Part shown: positions 16,637 to 24,445 of the stretch, piece after piece
Layout: the number at the start of each line of letters is the position of its first letter
Numbering within the stretch: the stretch's first letter is position 1
NCBI GenBank assembly: GCA_029379215.1
Contig: JAQYWO010000025.1
Location: forward strand, 1 to 51,519
Direction: 5' to 3'
Length of the DNA stretch: 51,519 bases
DNA from: Rhizonema sp. PD37
GTDB taxonomy: Bacteria; Cyanobacteriota; Cyanobacteriia; Cyanobacteriales; Nostocaceae
Made by a program: the position numbers and the translations under genes
Notes under the pieces: model-generated
Database searches by the model: none
The model's input: only the letters and a program-made list of their open reading frames with translations
What the model was told of the DNA's origin: nothing

Positions 16637-17014
16637 CTACATATCCGTTGGTAGCAATCTATACTCTTGTTCCAAAAGCTCCAATAACTTTTCTTCCAAA
16701 GGTGTTAGGTAGGGACGCTTCACTTCGCCCAAATGTTTTAAGTTGGCTTTCGCCACATCTTCCAACTTGCCACTGTTACGTAGTTTATTGATGCGTAAGC
16801 TCAACTTATGCATCTGTTCACAATCAGCATCTGAGTAATCAAAGGACTTCAAGTTTTCAACTTTCAAAGTGTATTCCCCGTCCCAAGCCATAACAATACA
16901 ACTAAATTCATTCACTTGACTCACAATACACCAACATCCACTTTTACCGCGCAGCTCAGGGTTATCTTTAACAACAAACTGGCAAACTTCTCCTAATCGA
17001 TAGGGATTTGGCAC
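16637..17014 (-). CDS. Conserved small protein of the plasmid operon (125 aa)
   Basis: The N-terminal half (YRLGEVCQFVVKDNPELRGK ... CWCIVSQVNEFSCIVMAWDGEYTLKVENL) reads as an SH3/KOW-like small beta barrel. The C-terminal half is helical with LTPLEEKLLELLEQEYRLL. It starts with GTG at 17014, preceded by AGGA 8 nt upstream, and is the last gene of a four-gene minus-strand operon, 12 bp after the ParB-like gene. Function unknown; this gene is often beside ParB-like genes in filamentous cyanobacteria (recollection, not searched). Confidence 0.75.
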   Translation of the reverse strand: MPNPYRLGEVCQFVVKDNPELRGKSGCWCIVSQVNEFSCIVMAWDGEYTLKVENLKSFDYSDADCEQMHKLSLRINKLRNSGKLEDVAKANLKHLGEVKRPYLTPLEEKLLELLEQEYRLLPTDM

Positions 17015-17026
17015 GAGTGTACGTTC

Positions 17027-17539
17027 CTAGACACGTTGTACAATATCTTGAACAATGCGCCCAGATGGCATCCGTCCGCCAGCTTCCTCTACCGCTCTTA
17101 GCCACACTTCACACTGTTGGTTAGGTTGAAGTTTGGTAAGGGGTCTGACTTGACCCTCAGTAGTGGGTAGGATAAGTAAATCATTCTTCTTATCCTCAAT
17201 TGGCGAATTTTGACAACAAATTGTTGTCAAATTGTCGAAAACACCTGCAGCGGCAATCAAATAGTTAGACTTTTGCCGACTATGCCCGAATCGAACACGG
17301 CAGTACTCCTCAAAAGTTTTGTGAGTAGAACGATAAAGCTTCCTATCTCGTAATTCTGTCAGAGCCTTCCCTGCTTCATAAAATGCCCGTTCCACTTTGC
17401 GCTCTAAGTGTAGGCGTAAGCGCTGCTCATCTTCGCTCAGTTCTTCTACTCCAATAGCTTCAACAGATATACTTGTTGCGTCAAAAGCTTGAGTATCAAT
17501 TACGGGAATTTTCCTTTGTTGACGACCTAGAGTACTCAT
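17027..17539 (-). CDS. ParB-like/HTH plasmid protein (170 aa)
   Basis: The core (YEAGKALTELRDRKLYRSTH, then KTFEEYCRVRFGHSRQKSNYLIAAA) is a helix-turn-helix segment common in cyanobacterial plasmid proteins annotated as ParB-like or DNA-binding. VRPLTKLQPNQQCEVWLRAV followed by GGRMPSGRIVQDIVQRV resembles the HTH region of ParB/Noc-type proteins that recognise centromere sites. It lacks the ParB N-terminal nuclease/CTPase motif, so it is a shortened relative. Its ATG overlaps the preceding gene's TGA (ATGA). No ParA is in the window. Partition or gene regulation is the likely role. Confidence 0.7.
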   Translation of the reverse strand: MSTLGRQQRKIPVIDTQAFDATSISVEAIGVEELSEDEQRLRLHLERKVERAFYEAGKALTELRDRKLYRSTHKTFEEYCRVRFGHSRQKSNYLIAAAGVFDNLTTICCQNSPIEDKKNDLLILPTTEGQVRPLTKLQPNQQCEVWLRAVEEAGGRMPSGRIVQDIVQRV

Positions 17540-18033
17540 TCTTCAGTCACCTCCTCTTCGTCTTCTTCAATTTCTTCCCAATCACCTCGTGCTAACTCAT
17601 GTTTTTTCTTAGCAAGGATGAATTCTTCAGAGATCCGATCGCGCCTCCTTAAGTTATGCTCCGAGGTAATTTCTTCTGTAGCATTCTCTAAACGCTGTTT
17701 CACCATTTCAAACCAAATCTGAGTAGTCAGCCGCCAGTCTTCACGGGCAATATTATTCAGCTTTCTACAAATTTGTGGTCCTAAACGTGTATCTATTACA
17801 CCCAAATCATTCAAGTGAAACCAGTCATGTCCCTTATGACAATTTTGACAAATGGGGAGGCGATCGCGCTCATAGTTGTAGCTTGGTATGACACGGCGAA
17901 CTAAGTTAAGTTGTATTTTGCCTGTGTCTTGGCAGCAGAAGCAGTGCCACAACGGATGCCATATTTCTTTTTCGGCAACTTCATCTGGGCGTACTGGAAG
18001 CGGTTCAAGGAGATCGAAATCGTTTTCACCCAT
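17536..18033 (-). CDS. Zinc-ribbon-like acidic plasmid protein (165 aa)
   Basis: Two cysteine pairs, CFCC near residue 35 and ICQNC near residue 66 (HCFCCQDTGK and LPICQNCHKGHDW), suggest zinc binding. A helical region follows, then a strongly acidic tail (DWEEIEEDEEEVTEE). The start at 18033 (MGENDFDLL) is set by AGGAGG six nt upstream. This makes it overlap the previous gene by 8 nt (ATGGGTGA), and its stop overlaps the next start. Coupled translation within the plasmid operon is therefore likely. Possibly a DNA-binding partner of the ParB-like protein. Confidence 0.75.
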   Translation of the reverse strand: MGENDFDLLEPLPVRPDEVAEKEIWHPLWHCFCCQDTGKIQLNLVRRVIPSYNYERDRLPICQNCHKGHDWFHLNDLGVIDTRLGPQICRKLNNIAREDWRLTTQIWFEMVKQRLENATEEITSEHNLRRRDRISEEFILAKKKHELARGDWEEIEEDEEEVTEE

Positions 18034-19033
18034 GAACATCCTCCTGGTGCCAACTAAATATTTTGTTGTCGTTAGCCCACTTGACAAACTCTTGCTTTTC
18101 CTTATCCCGAGCAGCAAACAGCAGGGGATTTCCGCTTCTTTCAATTTCAGCTATCCATTCGTCGCGGTGAGGGTGGTTTGTCCATTTAACGTTTTGTGCG
18201 ATTTCAACAGCTTCTGGATGATGGTGTTCGCAAAACTCGTTCCAGTACTGCTCGTAGTGTTTTGCAATCCAACCGTCGTCAGTATGCACTTTAAAAGAAG
18301 GGCTTTGAATTGCTTTTATCTTCTGAAGACAAAAATTTAAAAATTCCTCCCTCTCCCGGACTAGAAGAGAGAGAGTGAAATGTTTATGAGACGTTACTGA
18401 AGAGTTTATGAGAGCTTTTGAAACCCGCTCTGCAAGAGACTTTAAATAAGGTGGGACGGTATTGTCAATACCTACCTCGGTACTATTCGTCCCTACCTCG
18501 GTACTATTCGTCCCTACCTCGGTACTACCAGTCTCCCCCTGATTTTGGGTGGTACTGTGAGTACCTACCTCGGTATCCAGAATACCTATCTCAGTATTGT
18601 TAGTCCTTGTGTTATCCTCATTGTTGTCTACTGTCGCTTCAGCATCAATGTCAACGCCTTTGAGTTTCCAGTAAGATGACCTACACCCATGAAGGTTTTT
18701 AATCCACCATTCATAAGACCGTTTACCATCAATAATGGTTAGCCGATTCTCAAAAAGGAAAAAGTCAGCATCAATTAACGGTTTTTTCGCCTTCTTGAGA
18801 TTTTCTTTTCCTAAGCTAGTCTTAAGAGGCATCCAGCGGCTTCCATATGGGTCAGAGCGCCAACATTCGCCCCAAAGCTTACATACTGGCGATCGCTGCT
18901 CTAATGCCCATGCCATATCCGCGTCTGGAATGATCATATGTGGCAAATCGTATTTCTTAGTTCGCTGATTGGTTGGAGGTGTCTCCTGTGCAGAAGATAC
19001 CTGCTGTAAAGAAGGTACAGACGTTTTTTGCAT
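18026..19033 (-). CDS. Plasmid replication-like protein with a repeat linker (335 aa)
   Basis: The N-terminal ~125 residues (DLPHMIIPDADMAWALEQRS ... WGECWRSDPYGSRWMPLKTS, then NRLTIIDGKRSYEWWIKNLHG) look like a winged-helix DNA-binding region. The middle is a low-complexity linker with three near-perfect STEVGTN heptapeptides and diverged copies. The C-terminal part includes helical segments and HPEAVEIAQNVKWTNHP. The gene heads the four-gene operon 19033-16637. A replication or copy-control role is inferred from domain order and neighbours. No initiator motif is certain. Confidence 0.7.
   Translation of the reverse strand: MQKTSVPSLQQVSSAQETPPTNQRTKKYDLPHMIIPDADMAWALEQRSPVCKLWGECWRSDPYGSRWMPLKTSLGKENLKKAKKPLIDADFFLFENRLTIIDGKRSYEWWIKNLHGCRSSYWKLKGVDIDAEATVDNNEDNTRTNNTEIGILDTEVGTHSTTQNQGETGSTEVGTNSTEVGTNSTEVGIDNTVPPYLKSLAERVSKALINSSVTSHKHFTLSLLVREREEFLNFCLQKIKAIQSPSFKVHTDDGWIAKHYEQYWNEFCEHHHPEAVEIAQNVKWTNHPHRDEWIAEIERSGNPLLFAARDKEKQEFVKWANDNKIFSWHQEDVHG
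18472..18600 (-). repeat. 21-bp minisatellite encoding STEVGTN repeats
   Basis: Three direct copies of a 21-bp unit (TACCTCGGTACTATTCGTCC plus one base) begin at 18473, 18494 and 18515; further diverged units reach about 18600. The period is a multiple of three, so copy number can change without a frameshift. Confidence 0.8.
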
Positions 19034-19189
19034 GGTTAGACTAATGAAAGTAGTGTATAGCTGTGAGGGTTCGCATCTAAGTAGTTGTCAGCTTGTTCGG
19101 ATTATTTGTGCTGATTGACACCAAGTCCCCTATATTGAGAAAATTCATTCCTTAATACTTGGCTTCAATCCGCGATCGCTTCCATTTCG

Positions 19190-19579
19190 CTACACTAAAT
19201 TCTTCAGATCGACACCAAAAGCAAAACTGGACAGCACTTCGTAATACTCACCTCGAAACTCAAACCAGCCTGGATTCGTGACTCTATGCTCCCACGCGCT
19301 TTCTTGGTGAGACTTAATTGAGGATGCACTCGGCGGCAGGAAAGAAGATTCTTTCCCGCGAGGAAAGCGCTTCATACCTAGCAAGGAATATATCGGTATA
19401 ATTCTTTCTTTTAAATTGGAATCTCGATTATTTACGTAGTTCTTCTTCAGACTGATTTTTTCTACTTTTCTGCGTAGCTGCCTTTCTTGGTAAACGTATC
19501 CAGGCTTGGTGGCAGCAGATACATTAATTACGCCAAAATTTACGTCATTTGACGTTTGTACTTTTATTCGATTTGTCAT
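19190..19579 (-). CDS. Hypothetical basic protein (129 aa)
   Basis: The start at 19579 (MTNRIKVQTSNDVNFGVIN) is favoured over an upstream one because the extension to 19636 reads as a random hydrophobic leader. The protein is basic in the middle (RQLRRKVEKISLKKNY) and ends with a compact segment (NPGWFEFRGEYYEVLSSFAF). No domain is recognised. It lies divergent from the XRE gene at 19771 with a 191-bp shared intergenic region, so joint regulation is possible. Confidence 0.55.
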   Translation of the reverse strand: MTNRIKVQTSNDVNFGVINVSAATKPGYVYQERQLRRKVEKISLKKNYVNNRDSNLKERIIPIYSLLGMKRFPRGKESSFLPPSASSIKSHQESAWEHRVTNPGWFEFRGEYYEVLSSFAFGVDLKNLV

Positions 19580-19770
19580 ACTATCTGAGTAGAAAGAATA
19601 TTCAAGAAAAAAATGAACGACAAACTGCCCTTGCAAGCGGAAACATTGCTAGGGAAGTTTTTTTGGCTTATTATTGATTTAAGCCTATAGAAAAGAGTCA
19701 ATTGCACTTAAAGCTTAATTTAATATTACAGTAATACTATTGGCTTAAGTCAAGAGGAAGTAGAGAAAAA

Positions 19771-20196
19771 ATGACCCAAATTAACCAGCTTTTCAAGCAA
19801 GCAATGGATCACTACGGAGTTAGGGGTAAAGACCTTGCAGCAATAGCTGGGATAAGTCCCAATCATCTATCTGACTTTCGCTCAGGTAAAAAGTGGATTG
19901 GTCCAGAGGTGTTTATGTCTCTTCTTGAAGGCATGGAAAAGTTATCCCCTGGCTCGCGTCAATACTTTTGTGAATTGCTAGCAGGGGAATCGTCCACAAA
20001 AACCACACAAGCAAAACATCATTTAGTTGGTCTAATTGAGAATGCCTCAGACGATGAAGTAGAATTGGCAATACTTGCCATAAGTCGTAGGTGGAAGAAG
20101 TCGCGGCAGGAATCGGCGAGCATCTCAAAGGATTTCACCACTGAACGTGATGAGTGTGATGCCAAAGGCAGCGGCTTAAGCCGTATCGCAGTATAA
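19771..20196 (+). CDS. XRE-family HTH regulator (141 aa)
   Basis: Residues ~5-60 are a Cro/CI-type helix-turn-helix: LFKQAMDHYGVRGKDLAAIA then GISPNHLSDFRSGKKWIGPE. A helical segment follows (HHLVGLIENASDDEVELAILAIS). The last 12 codons, DAKGSGLSRIAV, are supplied by a dispersed palindromic repeat (20157-20190), so the original C-terminus has probably been replaced or extended. AAGAGGAAGTAGAGA before the ATG is an adequate ribosome-binding site. It probably regulates itself and the divergent gene at 19579. Confidence 0.85.
   Translation: MTQINQLFKQAMDHYGVRGKDLAAIAGISPNHLSDFRSGKKWIGPEVFMSLLEGMEKLSPGSRQYFCELLAGESSTKTTQAKHHLVGLIENASDDEVELAILAISRRWKKSRQESASISKDFTTERDECDAKGSGLSRIAV
20157..20190 (+). 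repeat. Dispersed palindromic repeat, copy C (coding)
   Basis: GATGCC then AAAGGCAGCGGCTTAAGCCG then TATCGC: the same element as 13345-13379, here forming the 3' coding end of the XRE gene. Confidence 0.7.
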
Positions 20197-20363
20197 GCAC
20201 GCCCCCGGTTATTTGCTATTGAAACAGCATGAATACGAAGTCTGTTTGTTAGTGCAGTAGGTATAGCCATGTTTCTTTGATCGCTCCAACGGATGATAGC
20301 TGTTTGTCCTGATTTGATTGTGCTTGAGTCACTGTACAATTTTCCTATTGTTGAATATCGTCC

Positions 20364-20396
20364 AGCCCTTCTCCCCCCAGAAAAGGGCTACTTTTT
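20364..20396 (+). terminator. Rho-independent terminator
   Basis: AGCCCTT (20364-20370) pairs with AAGGGCT (20383-20389) and is followed by ACTTTTT. It is suitably placed to end the XRE transcript, though 170 bp after the gene. Confidence 0.55.
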
Positions 20397-20499
20397 GTGC
20401 CTTCTATGCACAACTGCTATATTTGAGTTGTACAGTTATAGCTGTTGAAATTAAACATCTTCCTACAAAGGCGCTACATAGATACTAGAATAATGCTAA

Positions 20500-20856
20500 C
20501 TATTTGTTACAAAGTTCTTTAGCCTCCATCAAAAGCTTGTCTCTTGATTCCCGTGCTTTTCTACCAGTCATCCAGACAATGGGTAAGCAACCACCGCTTC
20601 CTAACCCCGCGTAGTTTGCTTCTGGGGTTTTTGCTGCCATCCAGAGCCCAGCAGTGACAGTGATAGCCAAAACGTTGGTAGCTGCTGCAAACACGAAAAT
20701 ATTAAATGTCCAAATGGCTTGACGCTCAAGCTCATCAAAAATGATCTTGTTTCGAGAAGATTCAATTTCTTCACCAAATTCACCAGATGGAGAAATAGAC
20801 TGCATAGAATTTGGCTGCTTGGTCTTTATAAGTTGAATATATCTCTTGATAAACAT
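20500..20856 (-). CDS. TRADD-N-associated two-helix membrane protein (118 aa)
   Basis: Two hydrophobic helices, about 47-73 (WTFNIFVFAAATNVLAITVTAGLWM) and 84-97 (AGLGSGGCLPIVWMT), preceded by ELERQA and followed by RKARESRDKLLMEAKEL. This matches the cyanobacterial two-transmembrane module found with TRADD-N-like domains in conflict systems. Here the membrane module stands alone with a short N-terminal tail. The usual partner is not in the neighbouring genes. It lies upstream of an ECF sigma factor on the same strand but separated by 127 bp. Confidence 0.65.
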   Translation of the reverse strand: MFIKRYIQLIKTKQPNSMQSISPSGEFGEEIESSRNKIIFDELERQAIWTFNIFVFAAATNVLAITVTAGLWMAAKTPEANYAGLGSGGCLPIVWMTGRKARESRDKLLMEAKELCNK

Positions 20857-20983
20857 CTGGCTGAGTGTAGAAGGATAATTTGATAGTTTTCCTAGTTCTA
20901 CTCAATTAATAAATCTCAGCCTTAATCTGTGACTCCTATTATTAAAAATCAAAAATGGACATGGCACAATATAGCTCTTGTCT

Positions 20984-21544
20984 CTAACCTGGCGACGCTT
21001 TTTGTGCGTAGATCTTCCTTAGTCTTGCCTTTGCTCTTTCCACTCTTTTACGGATAGTGGCGACACTAGCTATTTCACTTCCTTTAGAAACAAGAAGATC
21101 AAAAATCTCCTGGTACTTAAGGCGTTTTATAAAATGAAGCCTTAATATTTCTTCATCTTCTGAACTGAGTTCTTTCAAAGCTTGATAAAGTGTTGAAACT
21201 GTTGTGCCTGATACTTTAATATCTGAAGAACATGAGTTAAGGTAATCAAGGCTACTAGAGTCAACCGTAACCTCCTTTAAATTCTTCTTAGCAAGATTAC
21301 AGATAATGTTGTAAGCTGTTTGGCGACACCAAGCCGATAAGTTACCTGTCTCTTCGTACCGTCCGGCTTCAACAGATCTATCAAACTCCACATAAACTTG
21401 ATTGATAATGTCATTAGCCTCATGCTGACGATGTAACTTATGTACATGAAGGCGAGACTCAATGAATTTTCTGAGACTTTCTGAACCCAAAACTTCAGCA
21501 ATTTGAGGATATTGTTCTACCACAGGAACTTTAGTTTGACCCAT
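20984..21544 (-). CDS. ECF-type RNA polymerase sigma factor (186 aa)
   Basis: Region 2 is visible at about 35-85 (ANDIINQVYVEFDRSVEAGR, LSAWCRQTAYNIICNLAKK) and region 4 at about 120-180 (LKELSSEDEEILRLHFIKRL, KYQEIFDLL, VATIRKRVERAKARLRKIY). This directs RNA polymerase to a specific promoter set. The ATG at 21544 is preceded by AGGAGAAGAG. Immediately upstream lies a decayed tandem copy of its own first ~20 codons and ribosome site. No obvious anti-sigma gene follows, but the acidic helical protein at 21821, on the same strand upstream, could be a candidate partner. Confidence 0.85.
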   Translation of the reverse strand: MGQTKVPVVEQYPQIAEVLGSESLRKFIESRLHVHKLHRQHEANDIINQVYVEFDRSVEAGRYEETGNLSAWCRQTAYNIICNLAKKNLKEVTVDSSSLDYLNSCSSDIKVSGTTVSTLYQALKELSSEDEEILRLHFIKRLKYQEIFDLLVSKGSEIASVATIRKRVERAKARLRKIYAQKASPG

Positions 21545-21632
21545 GAGGCTCTTCTCCTAAGAATTTCAGCAATTTAAGGATATTGTTCTACCACAGGAAA
21601 TTTAGTTTGCTTTATGAGGCTATTCTTCTAAT
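21494..21632 (-). repeat. 71-bp tandem duplication of the sigma-factor 5' end
   Basis: The segment starting TTCAGCA at 21494 recurs at 21565 with a period of 71 bp. It covers the ribosome-binding site, start and first ~17 codons. In the outer copy ATG has become ATA and a CAA codon has become TAA. Confidence 0.8.
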
Positions 21633-21820
21633 TTTTGTAGCCTCAGCAATTTAATTCCTTATTGTAATGAGAGAAAAAGCACCCATAGTTAGTGCCTTAT
21701 ATAAGGATAAATTCGCAACCCCCCATTAATATTCATGGATCATTCATTAATATGTGGGGATATTTACGGATGCTTGATCATTTTTACTTTTCTTACATAG
21801 TGAGCTTTTATACACTCTCG

Positions 21821-22156
21821 TTAATGATCATCTATGCTTCCAAGTTTTTCAGGAGGAATAAAAGCAGTTTCTACTGAAAGTTCTATTGACGGTGCAAGAG
21901 ATTGAAGTTGCCTAAGCTCCTCATAAAAACTGAGTTTGTCACGTATTTCCAGTTCTTCAGCAATCTGTAAGTCAACTTTCTCTATAGCTTCAGCAAGTTG
22001 CTGGTCGTACAGAGCCAGATCCAATATGGCGAAAAGCTGGTCAGACTGCTGCTCAGAAGGTTCTTCAATTAACGAAAAATGATAATATAGCTCAATCAGA
22101 GATGCCAGACCCTCTTCTAACTCTTTTATAAAGCTTTCATGGATTACTCGCTTCAT
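21821..22156 (-). CDS. Acidic helical protein near the sigma factor (111 aa)
   Basis: A mainly alpha-helical, acidic protein (ELEEGLASLIELYYHFSLIE, QLFAILDLALYDQQLAEAIE, KVDLQIAEELEIRDKLSFYE). No membrane segment, no recognised family. It is encoded upstream of the ECF sigma gene on the same strand but separated by about 280 bp containing the decayed sigma duplication. It could be a small anti-sigma or adaptor protein; this is inference from position only. Confidence 0.55.
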   Translation of the reverse strand: MKRVIHESFIKELEEGLASLIELYYHFSLIEEPSEQQSDQLFAILDLALYDQQLAEAIEKVDLQIAEELEIRDKLSFYEELRQLQSLAPSIELSVETAFIPPEKLGSIDDH

Positions 22157-22572
22157 ACAAGACTCCTAAATGCTGTTATTGTTAGTAAATATCTAATACT
22201 TCGGTTTTGTGACATTCATACTTTAAATAAATTTTTCAGTAACAGCAGAGCTGTGCTTTGAACGATAATTTGGCTCTTGTCAGATTTTGGTGATCAACAC
22301 GGAAACTCGTTTTAAGGCAGAGGGCAGGAGGCAGCTATGCTGAAGGCTTGTAACCCCTGTGCAGCAAGAACTTCAAACATTTTCCTTTCTTTCCCTTCTG
22401 CCCTCTGCCCGTGACTCATAGCTGCCTTACCCCCAAGCAAGGCTCTACAGCGCTTCTTTGATAGATACTAAGTTGGAGAGTACCGCTCTTAGAGAAGTTT
22501 TGTACGATGAAATTTTTCATGAACAAGGAGATTATGCGATCGCACTACGCAGTTGATTAATTACCGATGTCT
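22157..22572. other. Intergenic region with a heptamer-rich inverted repeat
   Basis: GGCAGAGGGCAGGAGGCAGC then TATG (22316-22339) and the near-inverse CTTCTGCCCTCTGCCC ... CATAGCTGCC (22396-22436) bracket about 60 bp. This is a common type of Nostocales small repeat; related copies occur at 16428, 23540 and inside hsdS at 26280. No gene recognised. Confidence 0.55.
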
Positions 22573-22897
22573 TTAAGCGGACATCGGATCTGGTTTACCA
22601 ATCCCCAATTCTTGCAGTTTTGCTTTGACATCTGACCACTCTTGTCCACAGTAGTAGTATTTTTTATCTAGGATGTCTGCAATGTAATAAAGAATGCAAA
22701 CCACCATTGATTCTGAAAAGCTCTATGGCAACTTTCTTCATCGAAGTGTCAAAAGCCGCAAATAAATCATGTTGGGCTAGCATTGGCTCATTAAACAAAT
22801 TGATGAATGGTTCGCCCTCTTTAAAAGCCCAACCGTTACTACGACGTTCAATAATTCGATAGTAAACAGGATGAGCAATTGTTGTATCTGTCAACAT
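22573..22897 (-). pseudogene. Small gene split by a frameshift
   Basis: The first frame begins MLTDTTIAHPVYYRIIERRS and continues to MKKVAIELF, then runs into RINGGLHSLLHCRHPR and a stop at 22664. A different frame continues plausibly from the same point: ESMVVCILYYIADILDKKYY then YCGQEWSDVKAKLQELGIGK and PDPMSA, ending at 22573. Joined, they give a coherent ~107-residue protein, so a one-base change near 22710-22720 has broken it (or is a sequence error). The family is unknown. Confidence 0.6.
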
Positions 22898-22966
22898 AAT
22901 TTATCAGGTAAAATGAATAGAAGGAATAGCTCCTAGGGGAAAGCTAGGGGCTATTTAATTAACTAG

Positions 22967-23230
22967 TTACGGTCCCGAGTCCGAGTTTTTTTTGGGATGT
23001 TCTGCTACATCTGACAAATCGTCTAGAACGGTTTCGGAGTCTATAAGGTAGAACTCACCCGACACTTTGTCAGTCTTCTCCCAACGCCTAAGTAAGCGGC
23101 GCAGGAAAATTTTGACAGGATTCCAAAAATCTCGATGACCGTTACCATTTTTGCTCAGTAAATACCTCCTTTTTGAACGACTGGGGACATTTAGTGCCCC
23201 CAAATTTATTTTTTCACCACTTTTATACAA
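22967..23230 (-). CDS. Possible small basic protein, weak (87 aa)
   Basis: The frame opens with a TTG codon (MYKSGEKINLGALNVPSRSK) and contains a basic stretch (FLRRLLRRWEK) and an acidic tail (VLDDLSDVAEHPKK). There is no recognised domain and no clear ribosome-binding site. It sits between two small same-strand genes, which is the only support. Confidence 0.35.
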   Translation of the reverse strand: MYKSGEKINLGALNVPSRSKRRYLLSKNGNGHRDFWNPVKIFLRRLLRRWEKTDKVSGEFYLIDSETVLDDLSDVAEHPKKNSDSGP

Positions 23231-23266
23231 ATAGTTAACTACTTTTACATAGATTTACTTCTATTG

Positions 23267-23443
23267 TTATTGGAGATTAATATTAACTCCCCAAAGAGCG
23301 ATCGCATCTAATAACTGACCTGGTGACCCTTCAGAATCATAGATATATCCTAATAATTGCGCGATTTCTTTCAGTTTATCTCCTGTCCCCGGTGCAACCC
23401 TCGCATGAAGATTGGTGCGGTCAAGTTTCTTCCTCCCTGCCAT
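23267..23443 (-). CDS. Small RHH/helical plasmid-type protein (58 aa)
   Basis: Start at 23443 (MAGRKKLDRTNLHARVAPGT) rather than the longer frame to 23515, whose extension is aromatic-rich and unlike a protein N-terminus. The sequence DRTNLHARVAPGTGDKLKEI then AQLLGYIYDSEGSPGQLLDAI resembles small CopG-like or plasmid copy-control proteins: a beta strand followed by two helices. Likely DNA-binding; target unknown. Confidence 0.5.
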   Translation of the reverse strand: MAGRKKLDRTNLHARVAPGTGDKLKEIAQLLGYIYDSEGSPGQLLDAIALWGVNINLQ

Positions 23444-23515
23444 AAGTGTTAACCATAATTTATAAAAGTGGGTTACATATATAAAATAGCAAAAATATTG
23501 TATCCACCAAAACAT

Positions 23516-23789
23516 GGATGAAAGGCGTCAAGCCGCTAAGGCAGCTATGCTGAGGCTTGTGCTACTGGTGTCTGCCTCAATGTACACCAGAGAAACTCAG
23601 GCAACAGGTGAGTGCGTTGTGGCGGCAGACGCAGCAGGTATATCGGGGCGAGCAGAGTGAGTTATCGTATATTTACTGATGTCGTTTTTCGTACATGAGT
23701 TATAACGGCAATAACCTATTTTACCGCCGCTACTTTCAGCGTAATAGAAAACCTATGAAACATTTGCAACAAACACAGTCAACACCCCT
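23516..23789. other. Intergenic repeat-bearing DNA
   Basis: Carries a GGCAGCTATGCTGAGGCTTG repeat fragment near 23540 related to that at 22330, and nothing else recognised. Confidence 0.4.
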
Positions 23790-24037
23790 GAATTGAATTC
23801 AGGGGCTTCCGGCGAAGAAACTTGTTTTTGAAGCTTGAAGCCCTAGTTGACCCGACAAAGTACTTTGCGTACTACGTTATTTGGGAGAGGTAAAAATCGT
23901 ACCTACGGATGCGTGCCAGTCCAGTAGCTCTATAACTAGACAGTTAAACAGGCTTAGAGGGTTTGAGGCTAGTGCTGTTTAGATATCCTGCCCTTATAAC
24001 TTTGTCAAGGCAAACATCACCCGAAAGGAGGCTCCAA
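23790..24037 (+). ncRNA. Probable omega (HEARO) RNA of the IscB element
   Basis: IscB genes are preceded by a ~200-nt structured guide RNA ending near the start codon. The DNA upstream of the iscB fragment is non-coding and rich in potential stems, for example TAAACAG (23944-23950) with CTGTTTA, and GTACTTTGCGTAC. It ends in the GAAAGGAGG ribosome site of iscB. Placement is by position and appearance; the 5' end, where the guide would lie, is not determined. Confidence 0.55.
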
Positions 24038-24256
24038 GTGAGCAAAGTTTTAGTCATTGATACAGACAAGCGGCCTTTAGATCCCATGCATCCGGCAAGG
24101 GCAAGACAGTTACTAAAAAGTGGAAGAGCTGCTATCTTCCGTAGCTTCCCATTTACTCTTATTTTGAAAGAGTCATTACCAAATCAAGTAGTTCAACCTT
24201 TAAGAATCAAGATCGATCCTGGTGCAAAGACAACAGGTATTGCTATTGTTAACGAT

Positions 24257-24301
24257 GCGAAGTCTGCCGGACAGAGGATTCTGTCCGGCGAGCTTCGCGC
24301 C
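24257..24301. repeat. 45-bp palindromic element, in-frame copy 1 (in iscB)
   Basis: GCGAAGTCTGCCGGACAGA, a 6-nt centre, then TTCTGTCCGGCGAGCTTCGC plus GCC. It begins exactly at a codon boundary and adds 15 codons between IAIVND and NGEVVWAAEL, which are contiguous in related IscB proteins. The same element occurs at 33172-33216. Confidence 0.85.
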
Positions 24302-24404
24302 AATGGAGAAGTGGTTTGGGCAGCAGAATTACAACATCGTGGTTTTGCAATTAGAGAATCTCTAACCTCCCGCCGCCAGTTACGAAGGAGTCGCCGGAAC
24401 CGCG

Positions 24405-24438
24405 AAGCTCGCCGGGGGAAGCTTCCCCCGGCGAGCTT
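24405..24438. repeat. 34-bp perfect palindrome at the iscB truncation point
   Basis: AAGCTCGCCGGGGGAAG followed by its exact reverse complement. The outer arm (GAAGCTCGCCGG / CCGGCGAGCTT) is shared with the 45-bp element, so it is probably a related family member with a different core. Confidence 0.75.
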
Positions 24439-24445
24439 TACTTCA

